A stretch of 64,000 nucleotides of DNA from Amycolatopsis cihanbeyliensis. GTDB lineage: Bacteria > Actinomycetota > Actinomycetes > Mycobacteriales > Pseudonocardiaceae. Positions 1 to 8,547 of the stretch are shown here, piece after piece. Where the stretch lies: positions 6,048,001-6,112,000 of the forward strand of contig NZ_VFML01000001.1 of the NCBI RefSeq assembly GCF_006715045.1, given 5' to 3'. Position 1 is the stretch's first letter; every line of letters begins with the position of its first letter. The notes under the pieces are model-generated. The model searched no databases. It was not told where the DNA came from and worked only from the letters and a program-made list of their open reading frames with translations. Both the position numbers and the translations under genes were made by a program.

Positions 1-9
1 GGTCGCCAT
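1..9 (-). CDS. 5' end of an off-window gene
   Basis: On the minus strand a perfect Shine-Dalgarno sequence GGAGGT (complement of 17-22) lies seven bases before ATG GCG ACC (9-1), which then leaves the left edge. The spacing and strength of the ribosome site are the only evidence. Three codons do not allow any functional statement. Confidence 0.45.
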
Positions 10-421
10 TCCGCGCACCTCCGTTCGACCGGCCCGGTCTCGCGATCGGCTGGATCTTCGATCGGCACAGCCTCGCACGGGATCTACCTGCGGAAAACGC
101 GCCCGACGCGCAAACCTGTCCCGAATCCCAGACTGCACCCCAGTTCGGTAAGGTTGGCCGCCTGCGAGACCGTGGAGTGGGCCGATGCGGGCGAGCCAGG
201 TGCGGCGGGAGTTGCTGGAGGCCGCGCGGGCTGGCCGGGTTCGGCCTGCCGGACAGGATGGTGGACTGATCGCACGGGTGGCGCTCGGCCGGGCTCCTGT
301 GCCCGCCTGGCGTGGTGCGTGTCGGCCGCTCGCATGAATCCGATGTTGGCGGCGATGAGTCCGGTGGCCTCCGCGGGTCGTACGGGGTGACAAGACCCGC
401 CAACGGATGGGGAGCTGAGCC
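10..421. other. Gene-poor stretch, possible tiny ORF
   Basis: No convincing gene is seen between the left-edge start codon and the NTF2-like gene. The longer frames in both directions are arginine/proline/glycine-rich and have no recognisable domain. A 50-codon frame on the plus strand (185-337, beginning MRASQVRRELLEAAR) has a purine-rich stretch before its ATG and could be a small gene, but nothing else supports it. The last bases carry the ribosome site GGGGAGCTGAG for the gene starting at 422. Confidence 0.3.
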
Positions 422-832
422 ATGACCGTCGACGAGAAGCAGATCCGGACCCTGATCGAGCAATGGGCCGTGGCCGTGCACCGGGGCGACCTGCACGGTG
501 TCCTGACGGACCACGCCGACGACATCGTGATGTTCGACGTCCCGCCGCCCTACGAGGGCGCCCGGGGGATCGACGCCTACCGCGACACGTGGCCGCCCTT
601 CTTCCAGTGGCAGGCGCAGGGCGCCTCGTTCGAGATCGTCTCCCTCGAGGTCACGGCAGGCGAGGACGTCGCGTTCGCGCACGCCCTGCTGCGCTGCGGA
701 ACCCCGCGGGAGCTCGCCGAGCACCCGGAGAACCGGTTACGCCTCACCCTGGGGCTGCGCAAGGAACAGGGCCGGTGGGTCGTGGCGCACGAGCACCATT
801 CCTTCCCCAGCGTCCTTCCCCCGGTGCAATGA
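422..832 (+). CDS. SnoaL/NTF2-like (DUF4440-type) protein
   Basis: The 136-residue product is about the usual size of a single NTF2-fold (SnoaL-like/DUF4440/SgcJ-type) domain. It has the family's pattern: an N-terminal helix with the motif IEQWAVAVHRGD, then LTDHADDIVMFDVPPP, where small acidic and aromatic residues line the cone-shaped pocket, and a final strand W-V-V-A-H-E-H-H-S that closes the sheet. Such proteins act as small isomerases or hydrolases or simply bind ligands, so the substrate cannot be predicted. The ATG at 422 follows GGGGAGCTGAGCC. The gene is convergent with the damaged luciferase-like gene to its right, and no partner gene is evident. Confidence 0.75.
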   Translation: MTVDEKQIRTLIEQWAVAVHRGDLHGVLTDHADDIVMFDVPPPYEGARGIDAYRDTWPPFFQWQAQGASFEIVSLEVTAGEDVAFAHALLRCGTPRELAEHPENRLRLTLGLRKEQGRWVVAHEHHSFPSVLPPVQ

Positions 833-854
833 GTGAGCCGGGGCGCGGTGGAGG

Positions 855-1662
855 TCAGTGGTACGCGGCGCGCACGCGCGCGGCGTACTCGTAGTCGCGC
901 CGCCAGTCGGTCCCGGTCGGGGCGAAGGATCACGCGCTCGGCCCCGGCCTCCTCGTACGCCGCCAGCCGGGCGGCGGCGCGCCGGGGGTCGGGGTCCACC
1001 TCGGGTGCCACCGCGGTCGCCCTGACCGGCGTGCGGTCCCGCTCGGCGAGCCGGTCGATCTCCGCGAGGCCGGCGGCGATCTCCTCGGGCGGCAACCCGA
1101 GGGAGACCCAGCCATCGCCGTACCGCGCGGCCCGGCGCCGCGCCGCGCGCCCGTTGCCCGCCACCACCACCGGAGGCATGGTCGCGCCGGGGGTGAGCGC
1201 CACCTCGACGCCGTCCCCGAGCACGGTCCGCTTCCCTGCCACCAGGCTCGGCAACACCCGCAGCGCCGCGTCGGTGTTTCGACCTCGATCCGGATAGGAC
1301 ATGCCAGCCGCGCGCCACCCGAGATCGCCGTGCGCCGGGTTGCCGGTGCCGACCCCCAACACCAGCCGGTCGCCCGATACATGCTGCAGGGTGCTGATCT
1401 GCTTCGCGGCCCAGGCGACCGGACGCAGGGCCAGCAGCAGCACGTTGAAGCCCACCGTGATCCGCTCCGTCACCGCGGCCGCCGTGGACAGGACCACCGT
1501 GCTGTCCAGTATCGGGGCACTTGCCAGTACATGATCGGTCGACCAGGCCGAGTCGAGCCCGAGCTCCTCGGCGAACCGCGCGCTCGCGCGCACATCACCC
1601 AGGATCGGCCGGGCAGGGTCGGGTGTGGACGTTGGCAGGATGACACCGATATCGATGGCCAT
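855..1662 (-). pseudogene. Luciferase-like flavin/F420 oxidoreductase, frameshifted
   Basis: From MAIDIGVILPTS (ATG at 1662) the frame reads as an LLM-class oxidoreductase: an N-terminal strand, SARFAEELGLDSAWSTDH, a TERITVGFNVLLLALRP segment, GDRLVLGVGTG, and PPVVVAGNG near residue 160. These enzymes use FMN or F420 in a TIM barrel. After ...GAERVIL the frame turns into an arginine-rich tail that continues far into the antisense of the neighbouring gene. In the next frame the expected ending APTGTDWRRDYEYAARVRAAYH followed by TGA (stop at 855-857) is intact. Removing one base near 924-926 restores one continuous protein, so either the gene is damaged close to its C-terminus or the sequence has a one-base error. 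An ATG five codons upstream (1677) is a less likely start. Confidence 0.7.
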
Positions 1663-2179
1663 AACCGGGCTCAACACGTGGTTTCGGGGTGCTATTCCGC
1701 GGTACTCGGCGGTTCACCGCCGGGTGGCTCGGTGGCGACTCGGCGGCGGCGCGCGGTGATGACCCAGGCCCGCGATCGAAGTACACGCCGTCACCGGTGT
1801 CATGCGCGGCACGGAGCCCTCTGCGTGCGCGGTCGCCCGTCTCGATGTCCGTTGTAGATAGTGGATCCCGAGGTTTACCAGGTGGAGTACACGGCGTGGT
1901 CCGGGCCGTAGCAGGCGGGCTCGTGCACCTCGGTGAAGCCGATGTGCGTGAAGCGAGCCGCCGTCCGGATTCCCTGCGCGGTCGCGGGGCGTACCCGGTG
2001 GCTTCCCGGAATCGCTTGTTGCGCGGCCGCGGCTCGACGCCGTTGCTCGTGCGGAGCTGTTCGCCGTTGGACGGACCACCGGGCATGAAGCCACACCGCC
2101 CCGGGTCGAGAATCGGAAATAGCGATGTTCCTGGTAAAGTCCATCGCTATTGTCGATCGTTCGGCCTAGACTGCCGACC
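1663..2179. other. Gene-less stretch with a possible gene relic
   Basis: About 500 bases separate the luciferase-like gene from the LysR gene. No full-length protein can be read. On the minus strand the frame ending at 1875 closes with FTHIGFTEVHEPACYG...AVYSTW, whose short GF-x-E-V stretch with later Tyr residues recalls the last strand of a GNAT acetyltransferase; upstream of it the coding pattern is lost. It may be the tail of a decayed gene once divergent from the LysR gene. This reading is weak and only suggests that a target gene has been lost. Confidence 0.3.
2118..2151. promoter_or_regulatory. Perfect 10-bp inverted repeat before LysR
   Basis: AATAGCGATG (2118-2127) and its exact complement CATCGCTATT (2142-2151) are separated by 14 bases and lie 28 bases before the GTG of the LysR gene. 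LysR-type regulators usually bind such interrupted dyads between themselves and a divergent target, often with autorepression. This is the best candidate binding site for the regulator encoded next to it. Binding itself is inferred. Confidence 0.6.
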
Positions 2180-3076
2180 GTGTCCGACATCGAGCTGCGG
2201 CATCTCGCCGCCATGGCGGCGGTCGCCGAGGAGGGTTCGTTCGGCCGGGCGGCCGCGCGGCTCGGGTACACCCAGTCGACGGTGAGTCAGCAGATCGCGG
2301 CGCTGGAAAGAGCGGTCGGCGGCGCGGTGTTCGACCGGCCGGGCGGGCCGAAACCGGTGCGGATCACCCCGCTCGGCACCGTGGTACTGACGCATGGACT
2401 CGACCTGCTGGCGAAAGCGGAAACACTGGCGGACCAGGTCGACCGGTTCAAGGCCGGTGAGGGCCGGGTCGACATCGGCACGTTCCAGAGCGTGTCCAAC
2501 GTGATCCTTCCGGAGGTCGTGCACCGGTTGCGGCAGGAGTATCCGTACTGCGAGATCAGGCTGTTCGAGGAGGAGACCGGCCGGCCACAGGTCGGCGGAC
2601 TCGATCTGCTGTTCTTCGACGGCCGCGCCGAGGGCGATATCGAACATCTGAAGCTGCTCGACGACCCGTATGTCCTGGTTGCCCGCGAAGGTACCTTCCC
2701 GGAAGGCCCGGTACCGTGGGCCCGGCTGGACGGCGCGCCGATGGTGGCGTACCCGCCACTGTGCGATCAGGCGCGCGTGGAACGGGCACTCGCGGGCGAG
2801 GGCGTCAACCCACGAATCGTCTTCCGCACCGTGGGTAACGAGGCCCTCGTGTCGATGGTCCGGGCCGGAATCGGCTCAGCGGTGCTGCCCCGGCTCGCCG
2901 TGCACGGCGCCACCGTCCGGGCCGAGGCTGTCCTGCACGTCCACGAACTGCACCCGCCACTCCCGCCACGCGAGATCTTCCTGCTGTGGAACGCGGGACG
3001 CACGCACTCCCCGCTCGCCGCCCTGGCCATCGAGATCGCCGTCGATGTCGCGGCCGAGCTGGCCGGGCGCGCCTGA
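2180..3076 (+). CDS. LysR-family transcriptional regulator
   Basis: The 298-residue length is normal for LysR regulators. An N-terminal winged helix-turn-helix (about residues 4-62) contains EEGSFGRAAARLGYTQSTVSQQIAALE, and a two-lobed co-inducer domain fills the rest, including VDIGTFQSVSN at its start and GIGSAVLPRLAV near the end. GTG at 2180 is chosen because SDIELRHLAAM is the normal beginning of the DNA-binding domain; the upstream in-frame extension has no similarity to it and runs through the promoter. The palindrome 28 bases upstream suggests autoregulation. No divergent partner gene survives, so the regulon is unknown. Confidence 0.88.
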   Translation: MSDIELRHLAAMAAVAEEGSFGRAAARLGYTQSTVSQQIAALERAVGGAVFDRPGGPKPVRITPLGTVVLTHGLDLLAKAETLADQVDRFKAGEGRVDIGTFQSVSNVILPEVVHRLRQEYPYCEIRLFEEETGRPQVGGLDLLFFDGRAEGDIEHLKLLDDPYVLVAREGTFPEGPVPWARLDGAPMVAYPPLCDQARVERALAGEGVNPRIVFRTVGNEALVSMVRAGIGSAVLPRLAVHGATVRAEAVLHVHELHPPLPPREIFLLWNAGRTHSPLAALAIEIAVDVAAELAGRA

Positions 3077-3156
3077 CCGGCCGGTACGAACACAGGTCCA
3101 TACCCCGGTCGCGGTTCCTCAACGATCTCTCAGCGGCCGCTCCCTACTCTCGGTGC

Positions 3157-5829
3157 ATGCTCCACGGACGCGACAGGCAGTTGCGTGCTGTCCGGGATTT
3201 GATCGCCCGTGCTCGTACCGGTCGGGGCGGCTCGCTGGTGGTGTGCGGAGAGGCCGGCGCGGGCAAGAGCGCGTTACTGGCGGAGGCGGCAGGGGAAGCG
3301 TCCGGGTTGACCGTGCTGACGTGCACGGGGGTGGAGTCCGAGGGTGAGCTCGCGTTTGCGGGCCTGCATCAGGTGCTGGCCCCGGTCGCGTCGGGGCTGG
3401 ACGCGCTGCCCGCCGACCAGGCCGAGGCGCTGCGTTGCGCGCTGGGCCGGTCGGCCGGATCGGCGTCCGACTACCTGGTGTCGGCCGGGGCGCTTGCGCT
3501 GCTCGGCGTGGCGGCCGTCGACCGGGCTGTGCTGGTCGTGGTAGACGACGCGCAGTGGCTGGACCACGCGTCGATGGGCGCGCTGACATTCGCCGCCCGC
3601 CGGGTGTCGGATGCCGGGATCGCGATGCTGTTCGGGGTGCGCTCGGCCGACGGGCACGCGCTGGGCCGGGCGGGCCTGCCGGAGGTCCGGCTCGGCGGGC
3701 TGGATCCGGACTCGGGTGCGAAGCTGCTGGCCGACCGGGGCTGGCTCCCGCCACCGGCGGTAGGCGCGGCACTGATCACCGCGACCGGCGGCAACCCGCT
3801 CGCTCTGGTGGAGCTGGCGCGTGTCCGGTCGCGGCGCGCACTGGTGGACGAGGCGCTGGTGCAGGGCACCGTTCCGGTCGGCGCTCGGCTGCGCGGGTGG
3901 TTCACCGTCCAGGTGGACCGGCTTCCTCGTCTGAGCCGTAACCTGCTGGTGGTCGCGGCCGCCGAGGAGACCGGATCGCTGGTGACGGTGCTGGGTGCGG
4001 CGGGGCGGCTGGGATTGCCCGCGTCCGCGCTGTCGGCAGCGGAAGCCGAGGGGCTGGTCGACGTGGCGGGCGGGACACTGCGCTTTCGGCACCCGTTGAT
4101 CCGCTCCGCGTCCTACACGGCGTCGTCCTGGCAGTTCAGGACCGCCGCGCACGGCGCGATCGCGGAAGTGCTGGAGGCCGACGGCGCCTGGGAACGCGCG
4201 ACCTGGCACCGGGCATCCGCTGAGCCCGGGCAGGACGAGGGTCTGGCGACGGCTCTGGAGGCCGCGGCCACCACGGCCGGCGGGCGCGGCGGTATCGCGA
4301 CGGCGGCCGTGCTGCTGCGCCGCGCGGCGCGGCTGAGCACTACCGCTGAGGGACGTGCCTCGCGGCTGGCCGCTGCCGCCCACGCGGCGTGGAAGTCGGG
4401 CCAGGTTGACCTGGGCCGCGAACTCCTTTCCGAGGCGCCGGCGAACCCGCCCGGCGCGGCCGGCGTGCTGGTCGCGCGATCCCGGGGCCTGATCGAGATC
4501 GCCGAGGGCGACCCGGCGGCCGCGTTCGCGCAGTTGTCACGCGGTGCGGACCTCGCGGGCGACGACACGAAGCAGGTGGTCGGCCTGCTGTTCATGGCGG
4601 TCTCGGCGGCCTACCACGCGGGCCGGTTCGACGACGCGGTCGGCGCCGCGCGGCGGATCGCGGGGAGTGGGTTCCGCGATCACGGCCGGTGGTTGGAGTC
4701 GGCGCTCGACGGCACGCTCACCCCTGACGACGCCGACCCCTGGCGGATCCTGGACGCGGGTGCTGACCTGCCCGGCGAGCAGGACGCGCACCGGTGGCTA
4801 TGGCCGCTGGTGATCACATGGCTGGGGCCCCGCCCACGGCTGGCACGCGAGTTCGGCGAGCTCGCGCACGAGCGGCTGCGGGCCACCGGCATGCTCACGA
4901 TCCTCACCATGATCTCGCCGTGGCTGGCCGACCTCGCCCACCAACTGGGCCGGTGGCGAGAAGCCGACGAGTTGGCCCGCGAGGGCCTGCGGTTCGCGGT
5001 GGACAACGGGCAGCGGACGATCGAGACGTGCCTTGCCGGAATGCTCGCCCGGTTCGCCGCGCTGCGCGGCGAGCGCCCGGAAACCATGAGCCCCGCGCTG
5101 GGCAATCATGCCGCGGGCGCCGAGCTGACCTGGGCACTGGGACTGTGGGCCCTTGCCGAGGGCGACTACCCACAGTCGGCCGACCGGCTGGCGGCGTTGA
5201 CCGAACCCGGTTCGGCCTGCGAGCACACCTGGACGGTGCGCCGCGCGGCCGCAGACATCGTGGAGGCGCTGGTGCGCGCCGAGCGAACTGGCGAGGCGGA
5301 GGAGGTAGTCGCCACCTTCGCGCCATGGGCCGAGCGCAGCACCCTGCCGTGGGCGCACGCACAACTGCACCGTAGCCGCGCCCTGCTGGCCACGGACGGC
5401 TCCGCGGCGAAACACTTCGACGAGTCCGCGAAGTATCTCGCGGACCTGCCATTCGAGCGTGCCAGGGTGGCGTTGCTGCATGGCGAATGGTTGCGGCGCA
5501 GCCGGCGACAGCGAGAGGCCGCGCGGCACCTGCGGCTCGCCACAGAGCTGTACACCCAGCTCGGCGCGCACCGGTGGGCGATGATCGCCGCGGCACAGCT
5601 GCGCGCCGCCGGCGCGTCGAGCGCCAGGCGTTCCTCGCCCGGCATCCCCGGGCTCACCCCGCAGGAACTACAGATCGTCCGGTTGGCCGGCCAGGGACTG
5701 ACCAACCGGGAGATCGGAACGCGGCTGTTCCTCAGCCCCCGTACGGTCGGCTACCACCTGCACAAACTGTTCCCCAAACTCGGCGTCGCGAACCGCGCAC
5801 AGCTGCGCGACCTCGACCTGTCCGAGTGA
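3157..5829 (+). CDS. LuxR-family ATPase regulator (LAL type)
   Basis: This 890-residue protein has the layout of large ATP-binding LuxR regulators. Residues 31-38 are a Walker A loop (GEAGAGKS), followed by a Walker B strand AVLVVVDDAQW near residue 130, a long helical repeat region, and a C-terminal LuxR DNA-binding domain with LTPQELQIVRLAGQGLTNRE and SPRTVGYHLHKLFPKLGV. Such proteins are STAND-type activators often tied to specialised metabolism or sugar use. ATG at 3157 (MLHGRDRQLRAV) is preferred over an upstream frame that overlaps the end of the LysR gene. The protein converges with a carotenoid oxygenase gene nine bases away. Its target is unknown. Confidence 0.88.
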   Translation: MLHGRDRQLRAVRDLIARARTGRGGSLVVCGEAGAGKSALLAEAAGEASGLTVLTCTGVESEGELAFAGLHQVLAPVASGLDALPADQAEALRCALGRSAGSASDYLVSAGALALLGVAAVDRAVLVVVDDAQWLDHASMGALTFAARRVSDAGIAMLFGVRSADGHALGRAGLPEVRLGGLDPDSGAKLLADRGWLPPPAVGAALITATGGNPLALVELARVRSRRALVDEALVQGTVPVGARLRGWFTVQVDRLPRLSRNLLVVAAAEETGSLVTVLGAAGRLGLPASALSAAEAEGLVDVAGGTLRFRHPLIRSASYTASSWQFRTAAHGAIAEVLEADGAWERATWHRASAEPGQDEGLATALEAAATTAGGRGGIATAAVLLRRAARLSTTAEGRASRLAAAAHAAWKSGQVDLGRELLSEAPANPPGAAGVLVARSRGLIEIAEGDPAAAFAQLSRGADLAGDDTKQVVGLLFMAVSAAYHAGRFDDAVGAARRIAGSGFRDHGRWLESALDGTLTPDDADPWRILDAGADLPGEQDAHRWLWPLVITWLGPRPRLAREFGELAHERLRATGMLTILTMISPWLADLAHQLGRWREADELAREGLRFAVDNGQRTIETCLAGMLARFAALRGERPETMSPALGNHAAGAELTWALGLWALAEGDYPQSADRLAALTEPGSACEHTWTVRRAAADIVEALVRAERTGEAEEVVATFAPWAERSTLPWAHAQLHRSRALLATDGSAAKHFDESAKYLADLPFERARVALLHGEWLRRSRRQREAARHLRLATELYTQLGAHRWAMIAAAQLRAAGASSARRSSPGIPGLTPQELQIVRLAGQGLTNREIGTRLFLSPRTVGYHLHKLFPKLGVANRAQLRDLDLSE

Positions 5830-5838
5830 CCTCGCGGG

Positions 5839-7290
5839 TCATTCGACACCGACCTCGCTGTCGGGAATCCACTCGCCATGGAACCCGTACGGCACCCGGC
5901 GGGGCAGGTGGACAGTGGCGACCGGGCGCCGGGCCGGGGCCGTGGCGTCCAGGATGACCAGGCAGGCGGAACTGCGGGTGAGGTCGTGCACGATGGCCAT
6001 CAACCAGCCGTCGTCTTCATGCCTGCCACAGCGCGCGGGGACGAACACCGCCTCGCCGGCGACTCGGTCGGCGCCGAGATAGTGCGCCGTCCGCCTACCG
6101 GTCCGCGTGTCGTGCTTGACGATTCGGTTGTGCCTGGTGGGCATCAGCGGCGTCGTCGGGCTGTAGACGTACCTGTGCCCCAGTCCCACGCGATCATCGT
6201 TGATGCTCGGGAACTCCGTAGCCATGTCGTCGAGGTGCCGCTCGCCGACTCGGCCGGTGGCCGGGTCCAGAGTCCACCGGTACAGGTGGCCATGTGCGCG
6301 GCCACCGGGAACGCCTTCGAAGATCTTCTGCGTTGCCACCCAGTCCGCCGCGTCTCCGCTGATCGCGTCCACCACGATCCGCCCCGCCCGGTCCTCGTGG
6401 GCATTGCCGACGTGCCACGCCCACCGCGGGTTCACCGTGAACCACCGGATGTCGGCACTGCCACCGTTCTGCGGCATCACACCGATCCTGGGCTCGTGCC
6501 GGTCGCTCCAGTTGGGGAATCCCCGCTCACGTGCGGCGTCATCCCAGACCACCGGCAGGTCGAGCCAGATCACGTGGTTGTCGGTGATCGCGAAGTCATG
6601 CATCATGATCGCTTCGGGCAGGTCGATGGGCACGCTGCGAACCAGCTCCCCGGCCGGAGACAGGCGGTGGTAGGTCGCATACGGCGGCTGCTGCGCATAG
6701 CCGAAGAAATGCATCTCCCCCGTGCCGGGGTGCACCCTCGGGTGGGCGGTCATCGCACTGCGCAGCCGCCCACCGAAGTCCAGCACGCCGACCGTGTCCA
6801 AGTCCGGCGTGAGCTGGTAGGGATAAGCCGTCTCGACCAGCGCCATGATCTTGCCGGCATGATGTTTCACGCTCGTGTTCGCGGGCCCGACCCGTAGGTC
6901 CCGAGTTCCGTCGGGCAGCGTCGGCGGGGCATGCAGTGTGCGCACCCACCGGTTGCGGTACCACTCCGCGCGACCATGGCGCAGCCGCACACCGTGCACC
7001 ATCCCGTCCCCCCGCCACCAGTTGCCGAGGTCGACACCCGGATACGGATTGGGCCCGTTGCGGAAGTACCGCCCCGCCAACTCCGGGGGGATAGCGCCTT
7101 CCACAACAAGGTTCAGGCTGCTGGTCTCGTCGGGTACCGGCGCGAACACCCCGGTCAGGTAGGTCGGGAGTGACCGCGCCGAATCCCGGTTCAGCGTGCG
7201 TGCCGGCGCGGACAGAGCGGTTGACGGCAGCGCGTTCAACGCGGCCAAGCCGCCGACCGCGCCGAGCTTGAGCATTGATCGTCGGTCCAT
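5839..7290 (-). CDS. Carotenoid oxygenase (RPE65/CCD family)
   Basis: The 483-residue protein belongs to the non-haem Fe(II) dioxygenases that cleave carotenoid or stilbene double bonds. The four iron-binding histidines expected in the seven-bladed propeller are visible in context: VKHHAGK, MTAHPRVHPGTGEMHFFGY, MMHDFAITDNHVIW and FHGEWIP at the C-terminus. The N-terminus MDRRSMLKLGAVGGLAALNALP resembles a twin-arginine export signal, so the enzyme may be secreted or cell-surface. ATG at 7290 is chosen because this signal starts there; an extension to 7383 has no such character. No carotenoid biosynthesis genes are present in the window, so the substrate could be an aromatic stilbene or an exogenous carotenoid. 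Confidence 0.85.
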   Translation of the reverse strand: MDRRSMLKLGAVGGLAALNALPSTALSAPARTLNRDSARSLPTYLTGVFAPVPDETSSLNLVVEGAIPPELAGRYFRNGPNPYPGVDLGNWWRGDGMVHGVRLRHGRAEWYRNRWVRTLHAPPTLPDGTRDLRVGPANTSVKHHAGKIMALVETAYPYQLTPDLDTVGVLDFGGRLRSAMTAHPRVHPGTGEMHFFGYAQQPPYATYHRLSPAGELVRSVPIDLPEAIMMHDFAITDNHVIWLDLPVVWDDAARERGFPNWSDRHEPRIGVMPQNGGSADIRWFTVNPRWAWHVGNAHEDRAGRIVVDAISGDAADWVATQKIFEGVPGGRAHGHLYRWTLDPATGRVGERHLDDMATEFPSINDDRVGLGHRYVYSPTTPLMPTRHNRIVKHDTRTGRRTAHYLGADRVAGEAVFVPARCGRHEDDGWLMAIVHDLTRSSACLVILDATAPARRPVATVHLPRRVPYGFHGEWIPDSEVGVE

Positions 7291-7533
7291 GTCCCCAGCC
7301 TGGCCGGTGGCCCGCGGCCACCCATCTGTCACAGTGACCAGTCCGCGCGAACCGGGCCTGTCCCATCCGATCGGCGGCGGCATCGCCGACGGACGGCAAC
7401 TCCTCGGCCAGAGCCTGGCTCGCGGGAGCCCACAGCCGAGACCTGATCAACGCACGTCCACAGTGGAAGGAAACTCCAGCACATCCACGACAAGTGCCGG
7501 CTCCGCTTCCTCGCCCTCGGTCCGCGTCACCGG

Positions 7534-7990
7534 CTACCTCCGCGCGAGCCGATGAGACCTTCGGTCATTCATCCGGTTCGCCCGTTGGAGTCGTGTCGGG
7601 GTATCGATACCGCGGGCCAACCGTGCCGCGGGTGGTAGCGGCGAGGCGGCAGGGGAGGCCTGGAGTGCCTGGATCGCGAGCGCGGCGAAGCGCCGGGAGG
7701 CCGCGAGCCGGGCGGCGGGCGGGGTGGCGCGGATGCCGCTGTTGGCCATGAGGATGAGGATCAGGTCGTCCAGGACGAGGTCGGGGCGTAGGTGGCCCGC
7801 GCCCTTGGCGCGGCGGGCCGGTTCGGCGATCGAGTTCAGCGTGCGTTCGCGGTCCGCGGCGAAGTCGATCGCGTCGGGGTAGGTCGACATGAAGGCCGCC
7901 GTGAAGCCTTGGTCGCGTACCTGCGGTTCACAGACCTTCTCGAGCAGGAGGCAGAAGCCGTGCCACGGATCCGGGTCGGCGAGGCCCTCG
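7534..7990 (-). pseudogene. TetR regulator, C-terminal half only
   Basis: The frame from about 7990 down to 7534 reads as the ligand-binding half of a TetR-type repressor: PWHGFCLLLEKVCEPQVRDQGF, DRERTLNSIAEPARRAKGAGHLR, DDLILILMANSG and AARLAASRRFAALAIQAL. The N-terminal DNA-binding helix-turn-helix is missing. The frame continues upstream only as antisense of a quinone reductase fragment. Without its DNA-binding domain the product could not act as a repressor, so this is a broken gene. It pairs with the next entry as one half of a deletion scar. Confidence 0.7.
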
Positions 7991-7999
7991 TCGGCCACG

Positions 8000-8421
8000 A
8001 CGTAACATGCGCGGAGCTGGTCGCTCTCCCGGCGACCCTGTCGGCCGTCGACGCGGTGACGCTCGGGATCTCGGGAATGGTGGCCCACTTCGGCCTTCGC
8101 CATGCCCGCTTCGCTCCCGGCGAGTCCGTGCTGGTGCGCGGCGCGGCGGGCGGCATCGGGGTCATGGCGGTCCAGCTCGCGGACTTCGCCATGGCGATGG
8201 TATCGGCCTTCCGGAAGTCGATGTCGTTCGCGACCTTCAGCGCGGACACCGTGCCCGAACCCGACCGGCACACCGTGACCGCCGAACTGCTCGCCGCCAC
8301 GAGCCGCGGCGAGCTACACGCCGTCGTGCACGAGGTGCTGCCCCTGGAACACGCCGTACTGGCGCACCACAACCAAGATCAACAAACTGCCGCTTGGCAA
8401 GCAAAATCATGGGGTGTCTAA
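8000..8421 (+). pseudogene. Zinc-type quinone oxidoreductase fragment
   Basis: From about 8000 the plus strand reads the middle and end of an MDR-family NADPH:quinone oxidoreductase: ELVALPATLSAVDAVTLG, FAPGESVLVRGAAGGIGVMAVQLA (the Rossmann glycine motif), then directly FAMAMVSAFRKSMSFATFSADTVPE and HAVVHEVLPLEHAVLAHH. The N-terminal GroES-like half is absent. Roughly 80 residues that normally separate the glycine motif from the SFATFSADTV segment are missing in frame, and the C-terminal tail is replaced by an unrelated ending. It cannot be a functional enzyme. The fragment begins where the TetR remnant on the opposite strand ends. Confidence 0.7.
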
Positions 8422-8547
8422 CGTGGCACAACCCGAACTCTTTGGTCCTCGTCCACGGACCGAAGATTGTGATCCGGCCGGTCCGGACTCGTCGTGTCAT
8501 TCGGTGCCCGGTGGGTGACTGAGCCGGTACGCAGCCTGGGACGTGCA

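Noticed and set aside
2986..3156. Upstream extension of the LuxR-ATPase gene
   Set aside because: The extension overlaps the end of the LysR gene and lacks similarity; the ATG at 3157 starts directly before the Walker A domain.
8423..8518. A 31-codon frame (VAQPELFGPRPRTEDCD...) after the quinone reductase relic
   Set aside because: No ribosome site or known family, and it lies in a damaged region.
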